Origin: Chloroflexota bacterium
GTDB taxonomy: Bacteria > Chloroflexota > Dehalococcoidia > Tepidiformales > Tepidiformaceae
Direction of reading: 5' to 3'
Length of the DNA stretch: 58,211 bases
Assembly (NCBI GenBank): GCA_026702615.1
Contig: JAPPBY010000026.1
Span: 1-58,211, forward strand
In this document: piece by piece, positions 1 to 9,786 of the stretch
Layout: the number at the start of each line of letters is the position of its first letter
Position numbering within the stretch: the stretch's first letter is position 1
Notes under the pieces: model-generated
What the model saw: the letters and a program-made list of their open reading frames with translations, nothing else
Database searches by the model: none
Told to the model about the DNA's origin: nothing
Position numbers and translations under genes: made by a program

Positions 1-427
1 AGCGGGCGCGCAAGCCGCGGGCGCTGGCGTCGGGGTCGACGGGGAGGAGGACGGCCCGTCCCTTCGCGCCGGAACTGGACTGGTCGACGCCGCTGTTGGC
101 GCAGACGAAGCCGTGGCGGGTCTCGGTGATGAGGACGGGTCCGACCTGGCGAACGACGCGCTTCGATTCCCGCAGGACGAGCTCGACGATGCCGGGCTCC
201 TTCTCCCAGCGCTCGGCGAAGTCACGGGCGAAGGGGGAGGGCTCGACGGTGTCGAGGTCGACGGTGCGGCCTTCCGACTTGGAGACAATCTTGGAGGTGA
301 CGATGACGATGTCACCGCCGGCGAGGGGTTCGCCGGCGGCGGCGGCCGACTCCACGATCATCGCGGCGAGATCGTCACCCTCGGCGATCTCGGGAAGGCC
401 CTCGACGGCGATGACGGAGACGGCCAC
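1..427 (-). CDS. cofE: Coenzyme F420-0:L-glutamate ligase, C-terminal part missing at window edge
   Basis: Adds L-glutamate residues to F420-0 in the GTP-dependent last step of coenzyme F420 synthesis. About 142 N-terminal residues are visible; the rest lies beyond base 1. The visible part has the family signatures: a GDIVIVTSKIVSKSEG stretch near residues 38-53, an ESKRVVR segment, and ETRHGFVCANSGVDQS near residues 103-118. GTG at 427 is taken as start because a GGGAGGA ribosome site (433-439) sits 5 nt upstream. The site overlaps the stop of the upstream npdG gene, so the two are translationally close and probably one operon. Pairing with an F420-dependent reductase supports the call. Confidence 0.9.
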   Translation of the reverse strand, partial: MAVSVIAVEGLPEIAEGDDLAAMIVESAAAAGEPLAGGDIVIVTSKIVSKSEGRTVDLDTVEPSPFARDFAERWEKEPGIVELVLRESKRVVRQVGPVLITETRHGFVCANSGVDQSSSGAKGRAVLLPVDPDASARGLRAR

Positions 428-438
428 CTCGGTCCTCC

Positions 439-1089
439 CTAGACGCCGGCGATGCGGACGCTGGTCTGCGTCTTGTGGACGCGGTTGAGGTTGATGAGCA
501 GGGACGTGAGCATCTCGACGTAGCGGCTGTTGCTGAGGGCGCCACCATCGACGCCGCGGACGCCATCGATCTCGTCGGCCAGGGCCATGATGACGGCCTT
601 CGCCTCCTTGTCGTCGCCGCAGACGAGGACGTCGGCCTCGACGGGCTTGTCGAGCTCCATGAGCTTCTCGGCGCTCATGTTCTGGAAGGCGGAGACGACG
701 CGGGCGTTGGGGAGGGCGGCGGCGGCTTCCTCAGCGGCGCTGTTGCCATCGATATCAAGGGCGACGGCGCCCTTCCCGCGGACGAACTCGAGGGGGGCGA
801 CGACGTCGCAGACGATGGCGCCGTCGAGGGCCCCGCCGATGGCCTCGAGGGTCGGGCCCTGGCCGCTGTAGGGAAAGGTGAGGAAGACCACATCGGCGCC
901 TGCGACGGTGGCGGCGTTCTCGCCGCCGCTGACGGCGGCGCCAGGAACGGCCTCGGCGATCTTGGCGGCCCCCTCCTCGCCCCGTTCGGTGGAGCGGGAG
1001 CCGATGGCGACGTGGTGGCCGGAAGCGGCGAAGCGGATGGCGAGCCCGAGACCCTCGGGGCCCGTCCCGCCGACGAATGCAAGTTTCAT
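439..1089 (-). CDS. npdG: NADPH-dependent F420 reductase
   Basis: Transfers hydride between NADPH and oxidised coenzyme F420 in the cytoplasm. The 216-residue product begins with a Rossmann dinucleotide-binding turn (GGTGPEGLG, residues 7-15), followed by an SRS segment of the kind that reads the NADP phosphate. It has the length of the Fno/NpdG family, and the middle region (LTFPYSGQ, DVVAPLEF, SAFQNMSAEKL) matches that family. The start is the ATG at 1089. It ends at the ribosome site of cofE, so the two F420 genes form a leftward pair. The 170-base divergent gap to ftsH holds the promoters of both directions. Confidence 0.9.
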   Translation of the reverse strand: MKLAFVGGTGPEGLGLAIRFAASGHHVAIGSRSTERGEEGAAKIAEAVPGAAVSGGENAATVAGADVVFLTFPYSGQGPTLEAIGGALDGAIVCDVVAPLEFVRGKGAVALDIDGNSAAEEAAAALPNARVVSAFQNMSAEKLMELDKPVEADVLVCGDDKEAKAVIMALADEIDGVRGVDGGALSNSRYVEMLTSLLINLNRVHKTQTSVRIAGV

Positions 1090-1190
1090 GGCTGGGGAGT
1101 CTAGCGGAAGTCGGTGGAAGGGACGCGCAAGGCGCGGTAGGGTCCACCGGCGGGGCTTTCGCTGGGCCTTACGGGCCAAGGCGGTTGCTC

Positions 1191-1199
1191 TGCTATACT
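1191..1199 (+). promoter_or_regulatory. Extended -10 promoter of ftsH
   Basis: TGC TATACT (hexamer at 1194-1199) is an extended -10 element in the npdG-ftsH divergent gap. No convincing -35 box lies 16-18 nt upstream, as expected for extended -10 promoters. Predicted transcription start is near 1206, giving an untranslated leader of about 55 nt. Confidence 0.55.
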
Positions 1200-1260
1200 C
1201 GATTCCGAGAGCAAGAAACACCTTCTCTGAGCGGCCTCCTTGCCGCCAGGAGTTCCCATT

Positions 1261-3267
<2,007 letters not shown>

Positions 3268-3292
3268 CCCCTCAGCACGGGCGCCGGGACGA

Positions 3293-3406
3293 ATGAGCGA
3301 CGACGAACCACGACGGTGCGCCGCCTGCGGTGCGGAGCTCGACGAGGGAGGGAACAGCGAGCTGTGCGGACTGCATCATCGCGTCGGAGGGGTAGGTCGG
3401 CGTTGA
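3293..3406 (+). CDS. Very small zinc-ribbon protein (37 aa)
   Basis: A 37-codon frame between ftsH and rplU that encodes a compact metal knuckle pair: CAAC at residues 9-12 and CGLHH at residues 29-33. The spacing suits a single zinc site with Cys and His ligands. ATG at 3293 has a weak GGGA upstream; it may be translated by reinitiation after ftsH, whose stop is 26 nt before. Function is unknown. The ligand pattern argues for a real gene, while the short length and weak start argue against. Confidence 0.45.
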   Translation: MSDDEPRRCAACGAELDEGGNSELCGLHHRVGGVGRR

Positions 3407-3424
3407 CCCTACGGGGGGCCTTCC

Positions 3425-3430
3425 TAGACT
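3425..3430 (+). promoter_or_regulatory. -10 element of the rplU-rpmA-rpmE operon
   Basis: TAGACT 40 nt before the rplU start. The predicted leader (about 3437-3469) contains a small CCCG/CGGG hairpin (3439-3452) followed by a GGAG ribosome site. This could be a short r-protein leader, but the stem is only 4 bp. Confidence 0.4.
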
Positions 3431-3469
3431 GAACTTTCCCCGTCAGAGCGGGAGCAAGCGGAGCGACCA

Positions 3470-3781
3470 GTGCAGGCGATCGTGCGAGCCGGCGGACATC
3501 AATTCATGCTCACGGAAGGGCAGGAGTTCGACGTGGGCACCCTTGATGGCGAGCCCGGCGACACCATCGACTTCGACGTGCTGCTGTTGATCGACGGCAT
3601 GGACGTCGAGGTCGGCGAGCCGACGGTTCCCGGGGCCTCGCTGCGGGCGCGCATCTCGCAGCACGGCAAGGGCCCGAAGCTGCGCTTCATGAAGTACAAG
3701 AACAAGGTGCGCTACCGACGCACGCTCGGGCATCGGCAGCCCGTCACGCGGCTCATCGTCGAGTCGATCACGAAGGGGTAG
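3470..3781 (+). CDS. rplU: 50S ribosomal protein L21
   Basis: Structural protein of the large ribosomal subunit that contacts 23S rRNA domain I. The 103-residue product has the usual L21 length and features: N-terminal AIVRAGGHQ, a middle stretch with VGEPTVPGA, and the basic KLRFMKYKNKVRYRR segment ending in GHRQPVTRLIV. The start is GTG 3470. It is followed 3 nt later by rpmA, the conserved L21-L27 order, then by rpmE. Confidence 0.97.
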   Translation: MQAIVRAGGHQFMLTEGQEFDVGTLDGEPGDTIDFDVLLLIDGMDVEVGEPTVPGASLRARISQHGKGPKLRFMKYKNKVRYRRTLGHRQPVTRLIVESITKG

Positions 3782-3784
3782 GCC

Positions 3785-4054
3785 ATGGCGCACAAAAAGG
3801 GCCTAGGCAGCACCAAGAACGGTCGCGACAGCAACAGCCAGCGGCTGGGCGTGAAGCGCTACGACGGCGAGTACGTGACACCGGGGACCATCATCCTGCG
3901 GCAGCGCGGCACCCGCTTCCATCCGGGTGAGAACGTGGGACTGGGCCGCGACCACACCATCTACGCGAAGGTGGAGGGCACGGTGAAGTTCAGCCCCCAC
4001 GCCAAGGGACGGCGCAAGCGCGTGAGCGTGCTCGTGCCGGCAGGGCAGGAGTAG
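3785..4054 (+). CDS. rpmA: 50S ribosomal protein L27
   Basis: Large-subunit protein whose N-terminus reaches the peptidyl-transferase centre. It is 89 residues starting [16 protein letters not shown], with the canonical [10 protein letters not shown] and [13 protein letters not shown] blocks. The N-terminus starts directly with the mature AHKKG motif, so no Firmicutes-type cleaved leader is present. It lies between rplU (3 nt) and rpmE (4 nt) in one operon. Confidence 0.98.
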   Translation: MAHKKGLGSTKNGRDSNSQRLGVKRYDGEYVTPGTIILRQRGTRFHPGENVGLGRDHTIYAKVEGTVKFSPHAKGRRKRVSVLVPAGQE

Positions 4055-4058
4055 GACG

Positions 4059-4268
4059 ATGAAGGCCGAGATTCATCCGGAGTACCTCGACGCCGTCATC
4101 ACCTGCTCATGTGGCAGCCGCATCGAAACGCGGGCCACCAAAGAGCAGATGCACATCGACGTGTGCAGCGATTGCCACCCGTTCTTCACGGGCGAGCAGC
4201 GCATCGTCGATACGGCGGGCCGGGTTGAGCGCTTCCAGCGGCGCTATTCGCTCGGCGACCCCTCGTAG
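4059..4268 (+). CDS. rpmE: 50S ribosomal protein L31, zinc-binding (C+) type
   Basis: Large-subunit protein that bridges to the small subunit. The 69 residues begin MKAEIHPEY and carry CSCG (residues 16-19) and CSDCHPFFTG (residues 35-44). These are the Cys residues of the zinc-binding form, so no zinc-free paralogue is implied here. It is the last gene of the rplU-rpmA-rpmE cluster. Its start ATG lies 4 nt after the rpmA stop. Confidence 0.97.
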   Translation: MKAEIHPEYLDAVITCSCGSRIETRATKEQMHIDVCSDCHPFFTGEQRIVDTAGRVERFQRRYSLGDPS

Positions 4269-4348
4269 GCGGAGTCTCCCCGCCCGGCCGGGAGTGATGC
4301 GGCCACGCGCTGCAACCGGCCAGACCCGAGCCAGAGGCTGATCGCCCC

Positions 4349-5293
4349 ATGAGCGCCGCCCCTCAACGTCCGGACGTGTACTACGGCGGCCAGGCCGTGA
4401 TCGAGGGCGTGATGATCCGCGCGCCACGGCACATGGCCGTGGCCGTTCGCCACCCCAGCGGCGAGATTGTGCGGCACTCGGAGGAACTGACCGGCTTCAC
4501 GACGGGACGGCTGCGCCAGATCCCGCTGATGCGCGGCGCGGTCGTGCTGTGGGAGACGCTCTCGCTGGGGCTGCGCGCCATCAACTACTCCTCGCGCATC
4601 GCCCTCGATGAGCCGGCTGAGGACGACGGGGAGGCGACAGCCACCGACACCCTCCCGGACGAAGAGGAACCGCTGACCGACGCGGCGATGTGGTTCTCGA
4701 TGGCGATCGGGATCATCTTCGCGATCGCCATCTTCTTCGTAGGGCCGGTGTTGCTGGCCAACTTCCTCGAGTCGCAGGGGATCGCGCGGGCGGGAGTGGT
4801 CGCGATCGAGGCGGGGGTGCGGCTGGTGCTGTTCGTGGCCTACATCGCCCTGATCGGGCTGATGCCCGACATCCGGCGGGTGTTCCAGTACCACGGCGCC
4901 GAGCACATGACGATCCACGCCTACGAGGCGGCGCGGCCGCTGGAGGTCGCGGACGTCCGGGCCTTTCCGAAGGAGCACACGCGCTGCGGGACGAGCTTCC
5001 TCGTGGTCGTCATCATGATCGCGCTGGCGGCCTTCCTCGCGTTCGACCTGCTGGTGGACCAGGGCATCGTGGTGCGCATCCTCTCGCGGGTGGTGCTGCT
5101 GCCGCCGATCGCGGGGATCAGCTACGAGGTGCTGCGCTTCGGGGCGCGTTTCGAGTCGAATGCGCTCGTGCGGGCCATGTTCGCGCCGAACATCGCGCTA
5201 CAGGCGCTCACGACCCGGGTTCCGGAGGACGACCAGATCGAGGTCGCGATCGCGGCCTTCGAGACCGCAGTGGAGTCGGCAGCCGACGACTAG
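4349..5293 (+). CDS. DUF1385 (YqhQ-like) integral membrane protein
   Basis: The 314-residue product is a polytopic membrane protein of the DUF1385 family, whose biochemical role is not established. Signatures are GGQAVIEGVMIR near residues 11-22, the HGAEHMTIHAYE block in the middle and HTRCGTSFL after it. The conserved His, Glu and Cys residues have led to the idea that it binds metal. Membrane segments are predicted near residues 112-135, 150-172, 215-236 and 245-262. An acidic, low-complexity loop precedes the first segment. It follows rpmE by 80 nt, an association I recall from other genomes in which yqhQ-like genes lie close to ribosomal protein genes. Confidence 0.85.
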   Translation: MSAAPQRPDVYYGGQAVIEGVMIRAPRHMAVAVRHPSGEIVRHSEELTGFTTGRLRQIPLMRGAVVLWETLSLGLRAINYSSRIALDEPAEDDGEATATDTLPDEEEPLTDAAMWFSMAIGIIFAIAIFFVGPVLLANFLESQGIARAGVVAIEAGVRLVLFVAYIALIGLMPDIRRVFQYHGAEHMTIHAYEAARPLEVADVRAFPKEHTRCGTSFLVVVIMIALAAFLAFDLLVDQGIVVRILSRVVLLPPIAGISYEVLRFGARFESNALVRAMFAPNIALQALTTRVPEDDQIEVAIAAFETAVESAADD

Positions 5294-5329
5294 CAGCCGC
5301 GCCTTCTGGCGCGCACGGGTGGCGATCCG

Positions 5330-5335
5330 TACTGT
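5330..5335 (+). promoter_or_regulatory. -10 element for a leaderless start
   Basis: TACTGT followed by 6 nt and then the ATG at 5342. No ribosome site is present, so the transcript probably begins at or next to the start codon. Confidence 0.5.
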
Positions 5336-5341
5336 TGCGGC

Positions 5342-6199
5342 ATGGTGGCGGCAACCTACCGGACGGGCGAATTCGACATCGCGGTCGTCTCCGACGGGCA
5401 CATCAAGCTCGACGGCGGGGCGATATTCGGGCTGGTGCCGCGCATCCTCTGGGAGCCCGTGGTCGGCAGCGAGAACATCGACGAGCAGCACCGCATTCCC
5501 CTGGCCCTCAACTGCATGCTCGTGCGCCGGGGCGACAACGTCGTGCTGGTCGAGACGGGCATGGGGACGAAGTACACGGAGCGTGAGCGCGAACGCATCT
5601 GGCCGGGCGAGTACGGCATGCTGCTCGACGAGCTGGCGGCGATCGGCGTCGCGCCCGGCGACGTGACTCACGTGGTCAACACGCACCTGCACACGGACCA
5701 CTGCGGCTGGAACACGCTCGAACGCGACGGGGAAGTGACGCCGACGTTCCCGAACGCGCGCTACTTCATCCAGGAAGGCGAGTACGCGGCGGCGATGCAC
5801 CCGAACGACCGCACGCGGGCAACGTATCTGGCCCCAAACTTCGAGCCCCTGGAGCAGACGGGGCAACTTGAACTGGTGGACGGCGAAAGCGAGATCCTGC
5901 CCGGCATCACGTTCCTGCCGACGCCGGGGCACACCGCCGACCACGCCTCGGTCGTGCTGAGCTCGAGCGGCGAAACGGCCATCTATACGGGCGACCTGGT
6001 GCACCACGCCGTGCAGGCGGAGCGCCCGGCATGGATCGCGGCTTTCGACATCCTGCCCGTGGTCTCGCTGGAGACGAAGAAGCGGCTGATGGAGCGGGCG
6101 GTGCGCGAGAACGCCCTGCTCGTTTGCGTGCACAACGCATTCCCGGGGGTGGGGCGTCTGACGGAGGTCGACGGGCGGCGGCGCTTCGTCGAAGAGTGA
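5342..6199 (+). CDS. MBL-fold metallo-hydrolase
   Basis: Metallo-beta-lactamase-fold enzyme of 285 residues that probably binds two metal ions. The metal motif THLHTDH gives H115, H117, D119 and H120. A later PTPGHTADH supplies another His and an IYTGDL segment the bridging Asp. The overall plan resembles lactonase-like and sulfatase-like hydrolases with the N-terminal strand D-G-H-I. Substrate cannot be inferred. The start ATG 5342 sits 6 nt after a TACTGT hexamer, so the message is probably leaderless. Its TGA overlaps the GTG of the next gene, which implies coupled translation. Confidence 0.85.
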   Translation: MVAATYRTGEFDIAVVSDGHIKLDGGAIFGLVPRILWEPVVGSENIDEQHRIPLALNCMLVRRGDNVVLVETGMGTKYTERERERIWPGEYGMLLDELAAIGVAPGDVTHVVNTHLHTDHCGWNTLERDGEVTPTFPNARYFIQEGEYAAAMHPNDRTRATYLAPNFEPLEQTGQLELVDGESEILPGITFLPTPGHTADHASVVLSSSGETAIYTGDLVHHAVQAERPAWIAAFDILPVVSLETKKRLMERAVRENALLVCVHNAFPGVGRLTEVDGRRRFVEE

Positions 6200-7242
6200 C
6201 CGAAGCAGGCATCAACCGGCTGGCCCTGCACGCGGTCCATGAGGCGCTGGGCGCCACGTTCCGGCTGCGGGGAGGCTGGCGCCTTCCCGAGAGCTACGGC
6301 GACAGCGAGGACGAGTACGCGCGGCTGCGGTCCAACGCCGTCGCCTTCGACCGCTCCGACCGGACGCGGTTGCTGGTGAGCGGCACGGACGCTGGAGCGG
6401 TGCTGGGGGAGGTCTTCGGAGAGGCGGCAGGCGAGCTGGAGGAAGGGCGAGCGGTGCGGGCGGCCGCGCTCAACGAGGGCGGTCGGATCGCGGACCTCGT
6501 GCTGGTGGCGCGGACGGGGGGCATCGCCTACATCGTGATGGGAGAGCCGGCCAGGGGCGCCACGACGATGGCGATGCTGGAGGACGCGGTGGGAGAGGGG
6601 TACGACGTCGCCATCCAGGACCGGACGGCGACCACCTGCCTGGTGGGGATAGCGGGGCCGGGGGCGGCGGAGGCGGCGGCACAGCACGTGAACGAGGGAC
6701 TCCCGCCACGACTGCCCTCGATGCACGCGTCCCCGTTCGAGTTTCACGGATACCGGGCGCTGGCGATCCGCACGAGCAGCGTCGGCGAGGACGGTTTCGA
6801 GTTCATGGTCGCCCCGCCCGTCGCGGAACACCTGCTGGGACTGCTGCAGGCTTCGGGGGTGCGGGTGGCGGGGGCGGGGGCGCAGGAGATCGCGCGCATG
6901 GAGGCGGGGGTGCCTGCCTTCACCCCGGACCTGGAGACGGGACTCACGCCGGGGGAGGCGGGGCTCGGCGAGCTGCTCGGACTGCCCGCGGAGGAGCCAA
7001 CGCGCGTGCTCAGCGCGCTCCTCTTCGAGGGGGCGGAGGCGCCGCCGGTGGGGACGCCGGCACTGGCGGACGAGCAAGTCGTGGGGGAGCTTCGCAGCTG
7101 CGCGTTCTCGTTCGCGCTTGACGCTGCGGCAGGACTGGCAATACTCAATCGCAACCGGAGCCATCCAGGTACAGCGATTTCGGTAGGCGGAACGCGCGCA
7201 CTGGTCGCGCAGAGGCCGCTCTACCGGCGGAGGAAGACGTAG
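6196..7242 (+). CDS. GcvT/YgfZ-like aminomethyltransferase-fold protein
   Basis: The 348-residue protein resembles the folate-binding T-protein family (glycine cleavage GcvT, sarcosine and dimethylglycine dehydrogenase domains, YgfZ). Early segments fit: a YARLRSNAVAFDRSDRTRLLVSG stretch near residues 33-55, a GRIADLVL strand, and later GEDGFEFMV and ARMEAGVPAF. It lacks enough of the glycine-cleavage signature to call it GcvT itself. The start is GTG 6196, overlapping the stop of the MBL gene by 3 bases, and a further gene follows after 2 nt, so it sits mid-operon. A repair or Fe-S-linked YgfZ-type role is possible but not shown. Confidence 0.7.
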   Translation: MTEAGINRLALHAVHEALGATFRLRGGWRLPESYGDSEDEYARLRSNAVAFDRSDRTRLLVSGTDAGAVLGEVFGEAAGELEEGRAVRAAALNEGGRIADLVLVARTGGIAYIVMGEPARGATTMAMLEDAVGEGYDVAIQDRTATTCLVGIAGPGAAEAAAQHVNEGLPPRLPSMHASPFEFHGYRALAIRTSSVGEDGFEFMVAPPVAEHLLGLLQASGVRVAGAGAQEIARMEAGVPAFTPDLETGLTPGEAGLGELLGLPAEEPTRVLSALLFEGAEAPPVGTPALADEQVVGELRSCAFSFALDAAAGLAILNRNRSHPGTAISVGGTRALVAQRPLYRRRKT

Positions 7243-7244
7243 CG

Positions 7245-7817
7245 ATGCCACTCGGCGACATTCCCATGCCCAAGATCCCGATCCCGGAGGTCCACTTCCA
7301 CGGGAAGACCGAAATCATCCTCGGGCGCGACTGGCGCTCGGTCTACGTCGAGGAAGAGGAGGCGCTTCCCGAGGACAGGCCCGCGCTCTTCGGCTACGCC
7401 TGCGTCGTGCGTGGCGACTACGGCTACGTGACGGAGCCCGACGACGGCGACGGCTGGCGGGTGGTAGAAGGCGAAATCGGCGAGAGCGAGACGCCCGAGG
7501 AGTTCATCGCGCGGGCCGCGCACCAGCAGATCGGCGCCACGATCTCGCAAACGCTGCTGCTCGGCTATCTCGACTGCGAGGCGACGAGCTACAACGAGCA
7601 GTACGAAACGCACTTCCGGTCCCTGAGGCCGCTCTACGTTGCGGTGGCGAGCGAGGTAGGGCCCATTCCCGAGGGCGCCGGCTTCCACCGGCGCCGGTAC
7701 CCCATGAACCAGTTCCAGAACGAGCTGCGCGTACGCTACCCCACGATCCACCAGCACTTCATGAAGGGGCTCGGCCGCTACATGATCCTGGAACGCACGG
7801 GGAAGCTGGACAGCTAG
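7245..7817 (+). CDS. Nudix-fold protein with degenerate catalytic box
   Basis: A 190-residue protein whose residues 76-98 line up exactly with the Nudix box. Gly76, Glu82, Arg90 and Gly97 are kept at box positions 1, 7, 15 and 22. Positions 16, 19 and 20, normally three Glu that hold the metal, are Ala91, Gln94 and Gln95. Pyrophosphohydrolase activity is therefore unlikely, and a binding or sensing role is more plausible. It is the last gene of the MBL-GcvT-like-Nudix cluster and ends 6 bases before a gene on the other strand. Confidence 0.7.
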   Translation: MPLGDIPMPKIPIPEVHFHGKTEIILGRDWRSVYVEEEEALPEDRPALFGYACVVRGDYGYVTEPDDGDGWRVVEGEIGESETPEEFIARAAHQQIGATISQTLLLGYLDCEATSYNEQYETHFRSLRPLYVAVASEVGPIPEGAGFHRRRYPMNQFQNELRVRYPTIHQHFMKGLGRYMILERTGKLDS

Positions 7818-7823
7818 CCCGAT

Positions 7824-8564
7824 CTAGTCGCCCTCGTCCTCGATCTCCCAGGCCGCCTGCACGGTGACCGTGACCGCGGACGTGCCGGGCTGGATCGAGG
7901 TGCCGAAGCTATCGTCCGCCGCGAACTCGGCGCGCGGCCCCAGCCCCACTAGCGGAGCCGCCCAGCTGGTTTCAACGACCGTGATGATGGAGCCGAGGGT
8001 GACACCCGTGAGCTCGGCAAGTTGCTCCGCCTTGGCTCGTGCATCGGCGATGGCAAGCTCGCGTGCTTCCTCGGACAGGGCTCCAGGATCGGCGTGAGCG
8101 AAGGAGATGCCGCCAAAGCGGACGGCATCGCCACCGGCGACGGCAATGGCATCGATAAGCTCGCCGATGCCCTCGACATCGCGCACGGTCACCTGCACGG
8201 TGTTCGAGAAGACGTAGCCGGTCACCCGCGGAGTCTCGTCGCGATAGTGGTACTCGGGGTAGACGTAGAAGTCGCCGGTGCGAACGTCGCTTTCCTCGAC
8301 ACCGTGGGAGCGGAGGGCGGCAATGATCGCGTTCGAGGCCTCGGCCGCGCCCGCGCGGGCTGCCGCAACGGTGTCGGCACGTACCTCGACGCCGGTGTTC
8401 ACGGTTGCGATGTCGGGCTCGGCGCGGATCTCGCCGGTGCCAGTTACGCTGATGGAGCGGGAGTCGTCGATGCCATCTTCGACGGACGTCTCGAAGCAGG
8501 CCGAGGCCAGTACGAGGAGCGCCGCCACCGCCACGAGGGCAGCCACCATGCGGGAGCGAGTCAT
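7824..8564 (-). CDS. SIMPL-domain (DUF541) lipoprotein
   Basis: A 246-residue exported protein. The N-terminus is a lipoprotein signal: Met-Thr-Arg-Ser-Arg, a hydrophobic run, then LASAC with the acylated Cys near residue 23. The body starts SISVTGTGEIRAEPDIA, typical of the SIMPL/DUF541 family, and continues with DVRTGDFYVYPEY and a second beta-alpha unit. Family members are periplasmic or surface proteins with stress-related roles, poorly defined. The start ATG 8564 has GGAGG 4 nt upstream. It is divergent from lepB. Confidence 0.88.
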   Translation of the reverse strand: MTRSRMVAALVAVAALLVLASACFETSVEDGIDDSRSISVTGTGEIRAEPDIATVNTGVEVRADTVAAARAGAAEASNAIIAALRSHGVEESDVRTGDFYVYPEYHYRDETPRVTGYVFSNTVQVTVRDVEGIGELIDAIAVAGGDAVRFGGISFAHADPGALSEEARELAIADARAKAEQLAELTGVTLGSIITVVETSWAAPLVGLGPRAEFAADDSFGTSIQPGTSAVTVTVQAAWEIEDEGD

Positions 8565-8653
8565 CCGGACCTCCAGGGCTCGCGTTCGTTGCGAGCTGCA
8601 TCGAGCGTAGGTGACGAGCAAGAGACGCGCGACCTGTTCGCAATGACAAGTGA

Positions 8654-8659
8654 TAGGCT
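8654..8659 (+). promoter_or_regulatory. -10 element for leaderless lepB
   Basis: TAGGCT, then 6 nt, then the GTG start at 8666. No Shine-Dalgarno sequence. The same TAGGCT hexamer recurs before 23322, 30235 and 55340. Confidence 0.6.
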
Positions 8660-8665
8660 CGTGGG

Positions 8666-9568
8666 GTGGCTTCCGAAGACGAGCGCGCTCCCGGCTCACA
8701 GCCAGAAGAGACGGACCCAGGCGACGAGGCCGCGCCGATCATTGGCGGGGGCGTGACGCCGCCCGTAGCGCAAGCGCGCTCCGCCTCGGGCCGGGAACCC
8801 ACAATCGGCGAGCTTCCGGCGCTGGAGGCGGAGGCGTTCCTGGTGCCCTCGTGGACGGAGGGCGTGGCCGTCGAAGCGGTGGCGGAGAAGCCGGACCGCA
8901 GCCGCAAGCTAATCCGGGAGATCATCGAGACGGCCCTGCTGGCCCTGCTCGTGTTCCTGGCGGTGCGGGCGAGCCTGCAGAACTACCTCGTCGAGGGGTA
9001 CTCGATGTTCCCAACGCTGGACCACGGGCAGCACGTCCTCGTGAACAAGCTGGGCTACGCCGAGATCAACATGGACCGGCTGACGGACTTCATCCCGTTC
9101 GTCGATGCCGAGGACGGCGACGTGCGCCAGGTGTTCGGCGGGCCCGGGCGCGGCGACATCATCGTGTTCGAGAGCTCGGCGGGCAGCGGGAACGACCTCA
9201 TCAAACGCGTCATCGCGTTGCCGGGGGAACGCATCGCGATCGTGCAGGGCCGGGTGTATATCAACGGGCAGTTGCTGAACGAGCCGTACATCACGGAAGC
9301 CTGGAGCGACACGCGCCCCGAGATCCTGATCCCGGCGCGCCACTACTACGTACTGGGGGATAACCGGAACAGCAGCCAGGACAGCCGCAGCGGGAGGATC
9401 GGGCTGGTGCCGCGAGAACGCATCGTGGGGAAGGCGCTCCTCCGCTACTGGCCGTTCGACTCCTTCGGGCTGGCGCCGAACGGGGGCGCGGAGCTGACCA
9501 GGACGACCGTGTCGGCGCCGTCGCAACCGGCGGAGCCGGACGAACCAGCGGAGCCATCGGAACCGTGA
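8666..9568 (+). CDS. lepB: Signal peptidase I
   Basis: Membrane-bound serine/lysine protease that removes signal peptides from exported proteins. The 300-residue product has one membrane anchor (about 85-104), the nucleophile Ser113 in GYSMFPTLD, the general base Lys180 in IKRVIALPGE, and the box VLGDNRNSSQDSR. The N-terminal 80 residues are acidic and probably disordered, an extension beyond the usual family. The C-terminus ends in Pro/Glu-rich repeats. GTG 8666 is chosen because it is 6 nt after TAGGCT. It is followed by a lower-GC stretch. Confidence 0.95.
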   Translation: MASEDERAPGSQPEETDPGDEAAPIIGGGVTPPVAQARSASGREPTIGELPALEAEAFLVPSWTEGVAVEAVAEKPDRSRKLIREIIETALLALLVFLAVRASLQNYLVEGYSMFPTLDHGQHVLVNKLGYAEINMDRLTDFIPFVDAEDGDVRQVFGGPGRGDIIVFESSAGSGNDLIKRVIALPGERIAIVQGRVYINGQLLNEPYITEAWSDTRPEILIPARHYYVLGDNRNSSQDSRSGRIGLVPRERIVGKALLRYWPFDSFGLAPNGGAELTRTTVSAPSQPAEPDEPAEPSEP

Positions 9569-9652
9569 GCGAGCAGCTCGAAGTGCGCGGCGCAATGTTG
9601 CAGGGGCACTTCCAGCCTTAGAGTGATTTGAAGGACACCGCGAGACGAGCCC

Positions 9653-9667
9653 TACTCCCTAGGAGTA
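9653..9667. promoter_or_regulatory. 15-nt palindrome upstream of a pyrE-like gene
   Basis: TACTCC-CTA-GGAGTA is a dyad with 6-bp arms around a 3-base centre. It lies 90 nt before the -10 element of the next gene, and a second dyad follows at 9671-9695. Possible operator; no regulator gene is adjacent. Confidence 0.4.
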
Positions 9668-9670
9668 ACT

Positions 9671-9695
9671 ATGTCTAGCATTAAACTTCAGACAT
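9671..9695. promoter_or_regulatory. Second dyad (ATGTCT/AGACAT) in the same gap
   Basis: Arms ATGTCT (9671-9676) and AGACAT (9690-9695) are separated by 13 AT-rich bases. With the palindrome at 9653 it makes a pair of symmetric elements within about 45 bases. The surrounding DNA is clearly lower in GC than the rest of the window. Confidence 0.35.
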
Positions 9696-9756
9696 GTCGG
9701 CTCCGTTTCTGATCAGAGCCTGGAGGATTACGTCAGTTTCCCCAAGCTGCCGACCT

Positions 9757-9762
9757 TACAAT
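9757..9762 (+). promoter_or_regulatory. -10 element of the pyrE-like gene
   Basis: TACAAT just before an AGAGGAG ribosome site (9773-9779). It defines a short leader for the gene starting at 9787. Confidence 0.45.
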
Positions 9763-9786
9763 CTCGCGACCCAGAGGAGCGAGAAA

